Shown piece after piece: positions 1-11,115 of a stretch of 64,000 bases of DNA; position 1 is the stretch's first letter; each line of letters begins with the position of its first letter. Source of the stretch: Laburnicola sp. R22_1 (lineage: Eukaryota > Ascomycota > Dothideomycetes > Pleosporales > Didymosphaeriaceae); assembly GCA_014281115.1 (NCBI GenBank), contig JACONQ010000003.1, forward strand, positions 1,364,001-1,428,000. Direction: 5' to 3'. The position numbers were made by a program, and so were the translations under genes. The notes beneath the pieces are model-generated. The model saw only the letters and a list, made by a program, of their open reading frames with translations, did no database searches and had not been told where the DNA came from.

Positions 1-99
1 CCCCGCTTCACCCCCAAACCCAAAAAAAAAAAAAAAAGAAAAGGGCAAACACCCAAACAAACGCGCAAAACAAGCAAGGAACTCACGAGCAGTACCCAC

Positions 100-3000
100 T
101 TACTTAGTATTCACCCGTATCGTGCTCTGCGAGTCACTCTCACCACCCATCTCCTCAGCAAACCCCTCCAAAGGCCGAACATCTTCCAACCGCATAGCCT
201 TCAACAAATCTCTACTAGCCCTCAGTCCGTCTCTCAACTCAACACTACTCTTCCACAGCGCATTCTGCAACAGCACAGAATCAACATCAACACCGAGTAG
301 CGCCTCGGGGGCCGGTCCCCTGGGGATAGGAAAGTCAACGAGCGGCTTGCCATTCGGGCCGACGCTAACACGGATCGGTTGCGAAAGGTCATCGTACGCG
401 GCATCGGTCGTGTAGCCGTCTTCAGCGTCGGAGGAGGTGGCGTGTTCTTCGTTGCTGTTGTCGCGGCGGGTCCGCGGGTATCTGTTGCGGGTGAGTAGGA
501 GCTTCTCGAGGCTGTCCCACGCCTCGTCCACATCCTCGTCATCAGCGGATGTTTCGGTAGAGACGCTCATAGGGGGTGAGTCGTCGCTTCCAAGACTGAG
601 ACCGTACGCGACCGAGTGTGACCAGCTGTCCCAGGCCATTTGCTGCGACCGTTGGTTGGGACGATGATAGACGGCAGGGACATTGAGAGGTGGCGGTTGG
701 AGTTGAGCTTGCATCTGTGAGACGGACGAGACACCGCGAGCGTGGTGGGGATCCAAGTTGGTCGGAAGTCCTTGCTCATCAAGAGTCTGGGGTGTAAGCA
801 AGCCAGGAATGGCGTGATTAGGTTCGGACTGCGACTTCATATGATATGAAGTGCGGTTGTTGTTCTCGGAGAGTTGAACCTGGTCCTCGAGATTGAACGG
901 GTTATCATTCATCGACTCTGTCACTGCCGAATAGGTGGTTGTTGAGGCCGAGCCCGATGTGCCAGGACGATAGTCATCATTTACCATCGCCATGTCCAAG
1001 TCGATCATTGATGTACGTAGTGGCGACCCAGGGGCAGAGATGACGGTCGGATATTCATCGAAAGAGCCGACTGGCGCTGTTGTAGCGTGCCTTAAGCTCG
1101 GTCGGAAGTTTGGCTCAAGTGTTGGTGACGAGGCAAATCCTTGGGGTTGCTCAGGCTCCTCCTCGACGGCTTCTCCCCTAGGGAAGACAAAATCTCGAGT
1201 CTTGCGGTTGTTAATGGGTGGCTCGGTCGTTGATGGAAAAGTCCAGTCCTTGGTCTCGCGGCGAGAGTTGCGTTGGTTCTGGTAATTCGCCTCTGCCATT
1301 GCTGCGTCGAACGTCCATTCCCTTGTTGCCCGATTCGGTTTAGCTGGCATAGGAGGAAACTTGAAGTCCCGTGTTTTTCGATTGGACTCTTCCGGCATAG
1401 GAGGGAACTTCCAGTCTTGTGTCCGGCGATTTAACTGTTCTGCCGTGGAAGGGAACTTCCAATCCTGCGTCCGACGATTTGGCTGTTCAGTCGTGGAAGG
1501 AAACTTCCAATCCTGCGTCCGACGATTTGGCTGTTCAGTCGTGGAAGGAAACTTCCAATCCTGCGTCCGCCGATTGGGTTCCTTGTTTGCAGTGGGAAAC
1601 TTCCAGTCCCGTGTGGCGCGGTTGGTAAGTTGATCATCCTCGTCAAAACGATCTCGCTCCTCATCTTCGAGCTCCATCTCACGCAATAACTTCTGCATCT
1701 TATTTGCCTTCAGGGTAGGCACTTCACCTAAGTCGATGCTAGGAACTTCGGAAGGCAAGGGTGCAGCGAAGTCAAGGTCAATGACTGTCTCTCGATTTGG
1801 TGCACCCGGATTGAAGTCACGAAGAATGAGATCTGATGGGGGCCGGCCGCTACCGGTGTCGATACCGATGCCACTATATCGATAAGGTGACTTGTCCATA
1901 TCAAAGAGTCGGTTCAGCCGCTCTTTTCCACGATCAATTTGTTCTTCTCGGAAGCTGGCCTGGAGTTTCGCGAAGCGGTCGTCATCATCAGGTGGTAAAG
2001 GCATACCGGTGAAAGTTTGGCCGGATGCTGCGAAGGGGTCAGGGAAGGCTCTTGATAATCTATTTTCAAACTCGTCGGAGGTACTGAACGTCCAATCATC
2101 GTCTTCTCCTTCGCTCTCAGGAGCCAAGGGATCAGGTGCTTGGGCTCCGAACGGATTGAATAGCGAAGCTCGAGCACCGCCTTCGTGTTCCCACTTGTAG
2201 TAGTCTTCTACAAGTTTAACGAGAATAACAGTAGGGAACATCTTGGTTGAATCGAGAAGGAATGGATGCTCCAAGATTTTGTCTGGAGTTGGGCGATCTT
2301 GTGGGTTTGGCTGCAATATGAAAGAAACAAACTCTTTGAGAGGATCGGAGTGTCGCTCGCCCTCTAACACAGGAACTCCAGTGTCGGGCAAGTCCCATTG
2401 AATAGTTTTGTGGAAGGGTGGAAAGCCAGTGGCCATTTCGTAGACCGTACACCCGTACGCCCAAATATCAACTTCGGATCCGTAGAGAATGTCATTCGGT
2501 CGGATTCTGCTCTGCGGATGGGCGTCCTTGATCCACTCGTTCTGGAGCTCAGGCGCCATCCAGTAGGGGGTACCGACAATGGTGGATCGTTTAGAACTCT
2601 CAGGCTCAAGTGTTCCAGACACGCCGAAATCGCAGAGTTGCACGCGTCCATCCTCGAGGATCAAAATGTTGTTACACTTGAGATCTCTATGCAAAACACC
2701 AGCCTCGTGAATGTACTTCAGGCCCAACGCGAGTTCACGCGCAATTGGGATGATGAACTTCTCCGGCAGCCCCGGTCCCGGGTCTCTGATGTTCATAGTG
2801 GGTTTCATAAGAGTATTAACGCTGCCGCCACTGGCATACTCGCTGACAATCCAAAGCTCATTATGCACCGACCGAGCTTCCTCGATGATGTTAACATACG
2901 GTCGTGCTTTGCTGTCTCGCAGTTGCTGGAGGATATTGATCTCTTTCAGTGTTTCCGAGAGATTCTTCGTCGTCATTTCTTCGTAATCGACCGTGTCAAT

Positions 3001-3826
3001 GTCGATGATCTTGATGGCGACCAAGCCATCTGTATTGCGGTTCTTGCTACATTGGAATTAGCAATGAACGTCACCCACACGAACCTACGCACCCTTTGAA
3101 TACGCGACCGTATGCGCCTTTGCCAATCAGCTCATGGAAATCATATGGCGGCGGGTCATCGCCGCTGCGCTTGGCTCGCTCAGCAACTATATCCTGCATC
3201 TCCTGCGCCTGTTGGATGGCACGGCCCTTGGTGCCACCCCCGGGCGGCTGTAGTCGGGCTGGCTCCATGCTTTCCACGCTCTGCACTGTGTCCCGACGTA
3301 ACAGCTTGAAGGCGTGTTCAAGTTCAAATGGCGACTCGGGTATGCCGGTGAGCGGGCTATCCAGCTCAGTCCCGGACCTCGAAAGCGAATTGCCTGGGAT
3401 CACCAGCGGCGGGTGGCGCAGCGGGGGCAGGGCGTACTTCGGATCGGAGGTAGAATGCGCGTGGCTGTCAACGGTGCGGACGGAGCGAAGCGAGTGGGTG
3501 CTCTTGCCTGGGCTCGGGCTTCTCGAACCGTTGAAGATGGAGGGCGGCGGCGAGACCTCTCCCAGCGCCGTGGCCGGCGAAGGCGGGACTATGGGATGGC
3601 GTGGGTCTGCGATCGGTCGCGAGATGGCAAGTTTGTCAATTGACCGGCGCGGGGTCCTCCTGCGTCCTAGGCGTGCGGTTAGATCCACCATAGAAAACCC
3701 GCGCTTCGGGCGGGTGCGTTCGTGCGCCTGGAAGGGCGTAGATGCCTGCGTCTTCCTCGCGGGGCTGAGGTCGATGTCGAGCCCCGCGAGGTCGCCGAGC
3801 GATGTTTTCGACCGCTTCAGGCGCAT
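100..3826 (-). CDS. nak1: Ste20/GCK-family serine-threonine kinase, NAK1/KIC1-like
   Basis: Two exons, complement(100..3046, 3093..3826), 1226 aa, with a 46-nt intron inside the glycine-rich loop region. The kinase domain spans roughly residues 227-510: glycine loop IGKGAYGRVFKG, VAIKI lysine, HRDLKCNN catalytic loop, CDFGVSG and TPYWMAPE. This signature is typical of the Ste20 germinal-centre kinases; fungal NAK1/KIC1 acts in the RAM/MOR network controlling polarity and cell separation (family knowledge). The N-terminal 220 residues and the C-terminal 700 are low-complexity. Residues about 715-870 hold about nine copies of a 16-residue repeat (consensus near NRRTQDWKFPSTTEQP). The start at 3826 is the first ATG of the open upstream exon. 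Kinase assignment is certain; the NAK1 subgroup is likely. Its promoter is shared divergently with the gene at 4425. Confidence 0.88.
1180..1645 (-). repeat. Tandem 48-bp coding repeats inside the NAK1-like kinase gene
   Basis: About nine repeats of 16 codons, each with a W/F-K/T/V-F-P core preceded by N-R-x-T-x-D/E. Central copies (about 1400-1570) are almost identical at DNA level, whereas outer copies differ in sequence and some in length. This pattern points to recent unequal crossing over or slippage in the centre of an older array. Confidence 0.85.
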
Positions 3827-4424
3827 CGTGGGTGGTGCGCGCCGTGGGTCGGCGCATGGCGAGGCACTGGACGGCTCGGGGAGGGGAGTAAGCAGAAAAG
3901 GCGACTTACAGATTTGTGGGTGAAGCAGCCTCTAGCGTCTTCCAAGGTGAATGTGAAGGGCACTCATGGTTGCCAGGCCGTGTTGGTGTGGTGCCGAATC
4001 GGAGGGCCAATGCCACGCTTTCGCCCGTGGCCGCCTTTGCGCGTGAAGGCCGGCCCGATGCAGGGCGCAGGCGTAGGGAGCGAAGAGGAACCAGCAGGCT
4101 ATGCAGAGCTTCCCAACGGAGAGGTTCTGCAGCAAGAGGCAGTCGTTGCGCCGCGATGCAGCAGTCGTGGCCGAGGTGGGTTGAGATACGAAACGCGATC
4201 AGACGGATTCCCACCGCGGCCTAATGCGCCTTGCTATGCAACCTTATTTTATGCGGTTAGGCCACTCCGCCTGGGGCCGTTGACATCATCGCGCCACCAA
4301 AGATGGTCCAGAAACCCAGATCAACTTTCTGCATGTTGGACTGTCACTGTCTAGCAAAACGATCATACAAACCAGACGTCCACCCCAGCTGATCATCGAA
4401 CCATGCGTCCACCGCATCATCACC
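3827..4424. promoter_or_regulatory. Divergent intergenic region between kinase and Pro/Lys-rich gene
   Basis: About 600 bp separate two divergent starts. Several frames are open on both strands but none shows a recognisable domain, and all are explained by the GC-rich composition. It presumably holds both promoters. I see no clear TATA box. Confidence 0.4.
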
Positions 4425-4965
4425 ATGCCTCCCAGAGCAGCAACCAAGCAGACGCCCAAGCCAGTAGCTAAACCGGTGCCAAAGACACAAACGAAACCTC
4501 TCCCAAAGGCAGCTCCAAAGCCGCAGCCGAAAGCGCTCCCCAAACCGCAGCCCAAGGCGCAGCCCAAGCCGAAGACGCAATCGAAGCCGTTGCCCAAGGC
4601 CCAGCCGCCCAAGCAGGTGCCCCAGCAGTCGCAGAGCTGGCTCACACGCACGACAAACGCCGCGGCCTCCAGCATCGGCAACTTCACGGGGGCCATCGTG
4701 TCGGCGGCAGGAAACGGCGTAGCGGGAGCCGGAAAAGGCGCGAGCTCGTAGCGGGATCAAACAGCCGGAAAAGGCGCGAGCTCGAGGAATGTCTTCCGTC
4801 CTGCAAACACATCGATGCGGCAGCCTTGCAAACGGCGTAGCGAACCCGCTCGGTTTCGGTTTGTCCAGCACCCCCTTCCCCCAGGGAGCCAACGCCATCA
4901 TGGGATCGCGGCCAGGCGCTTTGTCAGTGTCCAAGGGCTCGGGAAGCAATCCCTTGGGACTATGA
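4425..4965 (+). CDS. Small Pro/Lys-rich protein, two-exon model
   Basis: The first exon begins at an ATG at 4425 and encodes an N-terminal run of P-K-x-x-x-K/P repeats (residues about 8-65), then a Ser/Ala/Gly-rich segment (TRTTNAAASS, then NFTGAIVSAAGNGVAGAGKG). Read straight through it stops at 4751 after 108 aa. A GT at 4748 and an AG at 4822-4823 remove an 82-nt intron containing that stop. The frame then continues with the same Gly/Asn/Ala style (LANGVANPLGFGLSS, ending SNPLGL) to a TGA at 4963-4965, giving 154 aa. The donor GTAGCG is weak, so the splice is inference supported by frame and composition. Function is unknown. A 22-bp direct repeat (about 4727-4748 and 4762-4783) flanks the donor. 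Confidence 0.6.
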
Positions 4966-5265
4966 ACCGAGTAGCAGACGAGAGCAGAGACATGTCGCAA
5001 TGTAATATGTGTTATTAAATGAGTAGGGTTTCCTTTCTATTAAAAATGTGGAGTATGGTTTGGGTATCTTGAGAAGTTTGTACAAGTAATCTTCATGAAC
5101 AATAGAAATGCAACACAACACCGTCCCAATGCAAACCCGTAATATGCGAATAGCCTCAGTGCGCCGATGCAATGCGAGGGTGGACGCAGGATAATATCGT
5201 AGAAGAGTCCGCTGGGCACAGAAAAGGTGCCATGACCAGACTGCCAAACACGGCAAACCGAGTGA

Positions 5266-7569
5266 TCAAGCAACGCCAAACGCATCCAGATCGCCCGTCT
5301 CCATGTCCGGGACACCCGCCTCTTTCTTCGCTTCCGTAATCATGGCTTCTACTACCTCTGGAGAATGTGATCTTTTCAGAACTACGCGTATAAATTCCGA
5401 GAGCAGATTCAGACCGATGTCTCCAACCTTTTCTTCGTCCAACTTGGCGTAATCGTTCTTAGTGATACCCATTCTTTCAAACCGTCGCTCCATGAGGATG
5501 TAATAAACTTGACCCAGCTTCTCAATGTTCTTTTTGTATACCCCGCTGTGGTAATAGTGTGATCGGACGTTTTCCGCTTGGCGACGCATATCAACCCAAG
5601 CAGCTTGCTTTTGGAGTACAGCGGCAGCTTTGTCAGACGGGAAGATGCCAAAGTTTTTTCTTAAAATATGCAGGCCAACAAGAGAGCCCGCAAGGTCCAC
5701 GGTATAACTGAAACAGTGCATCATCAGGCACGACAACGCACCATGGTCCGCCGTCGCTAATCCGATTCGATATTGCTCCGCATCATGCCTCCTTCGGCAG
5801 AGCGTCCACCATTGAACTGTCTCAGCCAGTAACTCGCGAGGCCGGGGAAGGTCTGGATCATCCCGCGTAGCTTGGTCGCCGAGAGCCAGTCGAAGTGTCT
5901 TCCACAGGCATCTGATGCTTGACCCGTCTGGAAACACGCCGGGTGCGCCCTCTGGTACATCCGTCAAAGACTTGTAGGTTTTCCAGACTTGATTATATTT
6001 CCCCTGTCGACACTGGTTGTCCATCAGAACGTTCAGAAACTCAGCATTTGGTTGCATCCCGCTATCTTTAAATCGCCTCGCTAGGTAATCGAAGTGTTCC
6101 CACTGCAGTCTCCTACCGTGATGCCACATCAACATCGCGAATGTAGTAGCGTTGGCTTTCGCAATGTCCTTCAGAGGCTCGTTATCCGGTACCGCATCTT
6201 CTTTTGACATCCACCGTCTTGATATGAACTCGGAAGCTGCCATGCGCGGCAACCGTTCTGGGGGAGACTTTCGGGCCTCCTCTATCATTCGCCATGCGAT
6301 GTTTTCTGCTTGCAAGATGTAGGGATCGGTATCCGTTCGGAAAAGGGCTTTCAGCAAAAGGTTAAAATGGGCGGTCTCTGGTTGAGAACCACGGCTCATC
6401 ATCACGTCGAGTATTTGAGCGGCAGCTGCCGGTGCCTTTCTCGTTGCAGCTGCCTTCATCCAGTGGAGGAACACATGAGAATGATATGCCTGTGGCAATA
6501 CTGCAATTGCTTGCAGTCCAAGACTGGTCATCTTCGATATGTCGGTACAGAGACGAAAGAGCATATGTAGTCTTTGAAGAACTTCATGGACTCTTTTTGG
6601 ACTAAACGAGGTAGCGAGGTAGCCTTCTTTGATCATGTCGCGAAAGACTGCCTTGGCGTAGGAAAAATGTCGAGCCTCTAGAAAGCCCACGAAACAAACA
6701 TCATAGTCTTCAAGCGTCAAATCGGTGTCCAACATCTCTTTCAGCTTTTTATAGATACCCCTGGCAAAATCATGGTGTTGCGGGGAAGTGGACTCGGTGT
6801 GAGCGCGGAAGACGACCTTCATGATAGAAGGATCCCAGGAAGGGTATAGTTCGAAAAGTTCTTCCATTATCTGGCGTGCGCGATCCGGATTTCCATTGCC
6901 AGCATGAATCCTAGCTCCTAGTTCAAGATGCTCGGGCTTGTAGTCGTGCCTTGGTAGGTCATTGGCACCGCTATGGTCTTCCTCCCATTCCTTCAGAGCC
7001 TGTTTCTGATTTCCGCTTAGGAACAGGCTTTTCAAATACTGTACCCGTTCTCCGACCGTTTCATAGTCTCCAACAGAGAGCATGTCTTTATCAAGTTCTT
7101 CGAGGCGCAAAGCTCTGGTTGTAGGAGGCGAAAGATCCCCACGTTGTGTCTTCCAAAGTATGTCCCAGGCTTTGTCTGGCATCTGCGAGGCCAGGTCCGA
7201 AAGACGTTTCTTGGCCTGGGAGTAGACTTGCCACAACTTCAAACGTACACCCGGCGTATTGGCTTTTGTATCTGCCATGTGCAAGAGCTTGTTCAGCACT
7301 GTAACTCCATCGCCATCATTGTTGCGGCTTCTGTTTGTGAGGAACACCTCGGGCCCTTGGGAGCGCCGCAGCTGTTCGCGCTCCACCCTGCGTACGTCTC
7401 GTTGCGGAGCATCTTGTGGTGTAGCGAGTACAGTCGACTGTGGCGAGTGTTGCGTAGGATCCCATCCTCGAACGTAGGTCGGCGTCGGTTTTGGGAAGGT
7501 GGTTACGAAGCGCGCATGCGACGGGCCCAGAGGAAGGCAATTACGAGTTGTTCTACGCAATAGGAGCAT
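5266..7569 (-). CDS. Mitochondrial PPR-like protein
   Basis: Single exon of 767 aa. The frame stays open to 7656, but that extension has no ATG at its head; the ATG at 7569 gives MLLLRRTTRN, a basic amphipathic N terminus suited to mitochondrial import. The body is helical with degenerate helix-turn-helix units, for example around DFARGIYKKLKEM, YAKAVFRDMIKEGY and PNAEFLNVLMDNQCRQGKY, which resemble pentatricopeptide repeats. Fungal proteins of this size and shape (such as CYA5/PET309-like factors) usually stabilise or activate translation of single mitochondrial mRNAs. The RNA target cannot be read from sequence. Mitochondrial PPR-like is likely; the exact orthologue is unknown. Confidence 0.72.
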   Translation of the reverse strand: MLLLRRTTRNCLPLGPSHARFVTTFPKPTPTYVRGWDPTQHSPQSTVLATPQDAPQRDVRRVEREQLRRSQGPEVFLTNRSRNNDGDGVTVLNKLLHMADTKANTPGVRLKLWQVYSQAKKRLSDLASQMPDKAWDILWKTQRGDLSPPTTRALRLEELDKDMLSVGDYETVGERVQYLKSLFLSGNQKQALKEWEEDHSGANDLPRHDYKPEHLELGARIHAGNGNPDRARQIMEELFELYPSWDPSIMKVVFRAHTESTSPQHHDFARGIYKKLKEMLDTDLTLEDYDVCFVGFLEARHFSYAKAVFRDMIKEGYLATSFSPKRVHEVLQRLHMLFRLCTDISKMTSLGLQAIAVLPQAYHSHVFLHWMKAAATRKAPAAAAQILDVMMSRGSQPETAHFNLLLKALFRTDTDPYILQAENIAWRMIEEARKSPPERLPRMAASEFISRRWMSKEDAVPDNEPLKDIAKANATTFAMLMWHHGRRLQWEHFDYLARRFKDSGMQPNAEFLNVLMDNQCRQGKYNQVWKTYKSLTDVPEGAPGVFPDGSSIRCLWKTLRLALGDQATRDDPDLPRPRELLAETVQWWTLCRRRHDAEQYRIGLATADHGALSCLMMHCFSYTVDLAGSLVGLHILRKNFGIFPSDKAAAVLQKQAAWVDMRRQAENVRSHYYHSGVYKKNIEKLGQVYYILMERRFERMGITKNDYAKLDEEKVGDIGLNLLSEFIRVVLKRSHSPEVVEAMITEAKKEAGVPDMETGDLDAFGVA

Positions 7570-9185
7570 AGAGAGAGGTGCGGTATGAGTGCGGACGTTG
7601 CGGAGGTTCTCCTCGTCCGAGAAAGAAGTCCATCTGAAATTACGACAGATACTCAAGAATAGTCATGGAAAGAAAGAAAGGAAAGTAAATACAGGATGGA
7701 AGCTTGCCGCCAGGTCCCCTAAGAAAAGTTGTAAGCTCCTGACGGCGGCCGGATCATCTTCGGACCGACACACGCGTCGTTACCGATTAGGTCATTTCCA
7801 AGGTTGAGGCGGGTGCACGTGACCAAATCTCTACCTAGGTACCTAGGTAGCCCTGGAGATTGATTACTTCAAAATGTTCCATCGAAAACATGCTCACCGA
7901 AACAGATATCGGCGCGCCTTCCCGTTCCAGATGCGGATGAAGTACAAGTCCGGCGACACGCCTCGCTTCCGTCTCCCCTACTGCATATGCAACTTATCCT
8001 TAGACGCTTCAATGTTCGGCATGGATTGGCAAGTCGCCTTCTGCAGAGACCAGTTGCATTCGGTCACACCAGGAAAAGAGGTGTCCATCGATTCTCATTA
8101 CCCGTTTCATTTGATTCCGAATGGGATACCATGGACCTAGATCAAGTCGTCCAAGCCCCGATCGAGTTTAACCTGGTCTGCAGATCAAACTCGTACATGC
8201 ATCTCTTCCGAGGGTTGCTTGTAACATCTGGACCGAGCCAGAAGGAGACACCAAATTCTCTGATGAAGAAACATATCGTACATACCGCTAGGTTCTCCCG
8301 TCTCGAGCACGATTTCATGCATACCGTGAAGACCTGCGTGCAAACCCTCCGTGTTAAGGATAGATGCGGTTGATTCATTGGCGGGCTAATCTTGAATATG
8401 CAGGCTTTTGGCGAGTGGAATTCGCGGCAAGAAAGTTGAACCTTCTCTCAACTTCTCTTGGTCTTGCTTATTGCGATAGCATCGTCACTCTTCCTGGTCT
8501 ATGCGCAGTCGATATATTGTGGATCGATTTAGCCGCAGTCCAGAACGTCCACATCGCCTCTCAGCGACCGTCAATATCTCCGGGGTATGATTCCCAACAA
8601 GGGCCCTGAATAGATCATAGCTAAGCTTTTCCCCCGCATATATGCATCCATCTGCCGCACAGGCTTGCTAGCATAGCGGACCGATCGGAAGTCCCGCTTT
8701 CAGGAACGTGGCCGCCGCCATTGGAAGATGTGATCCTTCCTCGACGTTTTGAATAGCTGACCCTTCTCACGTGCGTGGCTCGTGCTATATGCTGCGGCTG
8801 CTGTCCATCACAAACCAAAGTGGTTTCCGCTTCGACTGAAGACCCGGGTGTGACCAAACTTTCATTAGATTTACACCTGCTACGCATGGTTGGCTCGGTT
8901 ACGAACCGGCAATGTTCAAGGAAATATGGGGAAGGCCAGCGTCTCTAAGATCGTGACATTTTTCAGACGGCTAATCTATTCTGCATAGCGCTTAGTCGAC
9001 AGCATACGTAAAGCAGAACGTGTGGCCAAGCATTGTAGGAGCGCACAAGAGTTTATATACACGAAATGCCGGTTCTCGAAAACCTGGTGCTGCACGAGAC
9101 CTTGCGCATGGCTTCTATACGTCTCTCGTGCGGGCTTTCAGTTGCCTGTTAGGACGTAACTCGAACCTTTGGATTCTCTCCTGTC
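7570..9185. other. Intergenic region, no supported gene
   Basis: About 1.6 kb. Two overlapping forward frames (7874-8140 and 7987-8373) and one reverse frame (8621-8887) are open but show no domain, no signal peptide and no convincing splice continuation. A palindromic run of CTAGGT/ACCTAG units lies near 7834-7852. The right end should hold the promoter of the GH114 gene. Confidence 0.4.
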
Positions 9186-10617
9186 ATGTCTTCTCCTGCT
9201 GGGATACCCGTGCTCGGCATGTTTGCCTGGATATTCTTGACGGCATTCTTCGCCGGGCCTTCCTGGGCACAAAGCCAGTTCGAACGCGGTCAGAAATGGC
9301 AGATCATTCTCAAAGGCGTGCCAGACACCACGAAGATGCCTCTCCCGCCCACCGATGCTCCCGTGTGGGATATTGACTTGTTTGACAGTGACCCCACCGT
9401 GATCCAAGCCTTAAAAGCAGCAGGAAAGATTGTCATCTGCTATTTCAGTGCTGGAACTGTGGAAGATTGGCGAGCAGATGCAAAAGATTTCCCGGCCGGG
9501 GATGTTGGAAAAGTGTTACCGGAGTGGCCGAACGAGAAGTGGATACGCTCTGGAAGTGCAAGAGTTAGGAACATAATGGCAAAGCGCATCAAATTAGCAG
9601 GGGAGAAGGGATGCGATGCTATAGATCCGGACAATATAGGTATGTCTCATGGTATATTTATGGATGCGGAAAAGTCATCGATGGCACTCCGGCAGCGGCA
9701 TCTCATGGGACAAATCACTGACTGACCTTGGACTCTAGATGGCTACGTGAGTACACCGCCCCAGTTTACCTCAATCACCACTACGAACATACCTCTACAT
9801 ACCGACCATCTCCAATACAACCTGCCCACCAACCCTCTAACAACCCCCAGCAAAACGACAACGGCCTAAACCTCCGCACTACAGACGCAATCGACTACAT
9901 AAAATGGATGGCCCACGAAGCCTCCCAATACTCCCTAAAAATCGGCCTCAAAAACAGCCTCGACATCCTCGACCCCCTCACCCCCACCATCGACTTCGCC
10001 GTCAACGAACAATGCGCCCAACTCAACGAATGCAACCGCTACACCTCCTTCCTCGCGACAAACAAACCCGTCTTCCACATCGAGTACCCCACCCCGCTCA
10101 CCCCCGCGGCGGCAAAATCCAATCTCTGCACTGGCCCCAGGACCGCGGGCATGAGCACGATTCTGAAAAACATGGCCGTGGACGGGCCAACGGTGTACTG
10201 TGATGGTAGCGAGGTGGATACGCCGACGAAGGGGGGGACGGGTCCTCCGCGGCCGTCGAAGACGCCTACGCCGCCGCCTAAACCGTCGACTACGAGGCCG
10301 ACGTCAACCCAGCCGAGTACTACGCGGTCGAGTGCGACGTCGTCGTCGTCAGGGCCTACTGCGACACCGCCGCCTACGACGGTACGCACGTCGAGCACGA
10401 GGGCGCCGAGTAGTACGGCGGGGCCGGGGAATGGGTGCAAGGCAAAACATTGGGATCAGTGTGGGGGACGGGACTGGAAGGGGTGTACGGTTTGCGAGGT
10501 AGGTGATGTTTTCTGGGCATTTTCGCCGTTGGTGGAGCTTTGCTGATCGGTTGCGTTTGACAGTCTCCGTATACGTGCAAGGGCGTTTCGCCGCCTTGGT
10601 ATTATCAGTGTCTCTAG
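9186..10617 (+). CDS. Secreted GH114 glycosidase with C-terminal CBM1
   Basis: Four exons, join(9186..9639, 9739..9746, 9851..10498, 10564..10617), 387 aa. Residues 1-29 form a signal peptide ending near SWAQ. The GH114 (endo-alpha-1,4-polygalactosaminidase, TIM barrel) domain shows WDIDLFD, ICYFSAGTVEDW and GCDAIDPDNIDGY; the last motif is only completed by an 8-nt exon encoding most of D-G-Y. A Ser/Thr/Pro-rich linker (about residues 255-335) follows, then a Cys-rich fungal CBM1 (HWDQCGGRDWKGCTVCE, split by the last intron, ending WYYQCL). GH114 enzymes cleave galactosaminogalactan (family knowledge); CBM1 normally binds cellulose or chitin. Joining exon 1 to exon 3 without the microexon loses frame. 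Domain calls are firm; substrate is inference. Confidence 0.87.
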
Positions 10618-11115
10618 AGGCCGGACTGGAGCGGGACCTGGCATTATTGTTGCTTGGGGCGTAGGTTCGACTGGCGAATATACCACCCCTATGAAGGAAT
10701 TCGTGTATGATACTAAGACCTAATAACTAACATTAGAGTACGCAAACTGTATTTATACTTTCTAGTATATAGCTAGACAGAACTCTCTATAACTTTGTAC
10801 GCATTTTCGCATCGGACAAGGATTCTTTGATGGGGGTGATACCCCTCTTAGTGAGAGGCGTGAGGGTTTGTGAGGATCGTCACGGGCCAAAGAGGAATAG
10901 CGTGATGATTCAATTTTTGAAACACTATGAATGAGAAAACTATCGACAAGAAAACCAGCTGCGCCCACGCAGCAAAAAAAAAATATGAAATCAGACCAAG
11001 AGGGTGCTAAATATACACTGCATGAAAATCAGACCGTGGTGGTGAGGTAGTGGTAGAGACACCATAACCAGGGCCTTCCCTGTTTCCTGAGACAGCGTGT
11101 TCCGTCGTAGCCGTA
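10618..11115. other. Convergent 3-prime intergenic region
   Basis: Lies between the ends of two convergent genes and is relatively AT-rich, with an A-tract near 10973-10982. No open frame here looks coding; it should hold both polyadenylation regions. Confidence 0.4.

Noticed and set aside
3096..3923. 275-aa forward frame opposite the NAK1-like kinase
   Set aside because: It is the antisense shadow of the kinase N-terminal exon; no domain, and the minus-strand frame has clear kinase continuity.
7874..8373. Two overlapping forward frames of 88 and 128 codons
   Set aside because: No domain, signal peptide or splice continuation; the two frames compete for the same DNA.
9640..9850. A single intron joining GH114 exon 1 to exon 3
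   Set aside because: It breaks the reading frame and loses the D-G-Y of the conserved motif; the 8-nt exon solves both.
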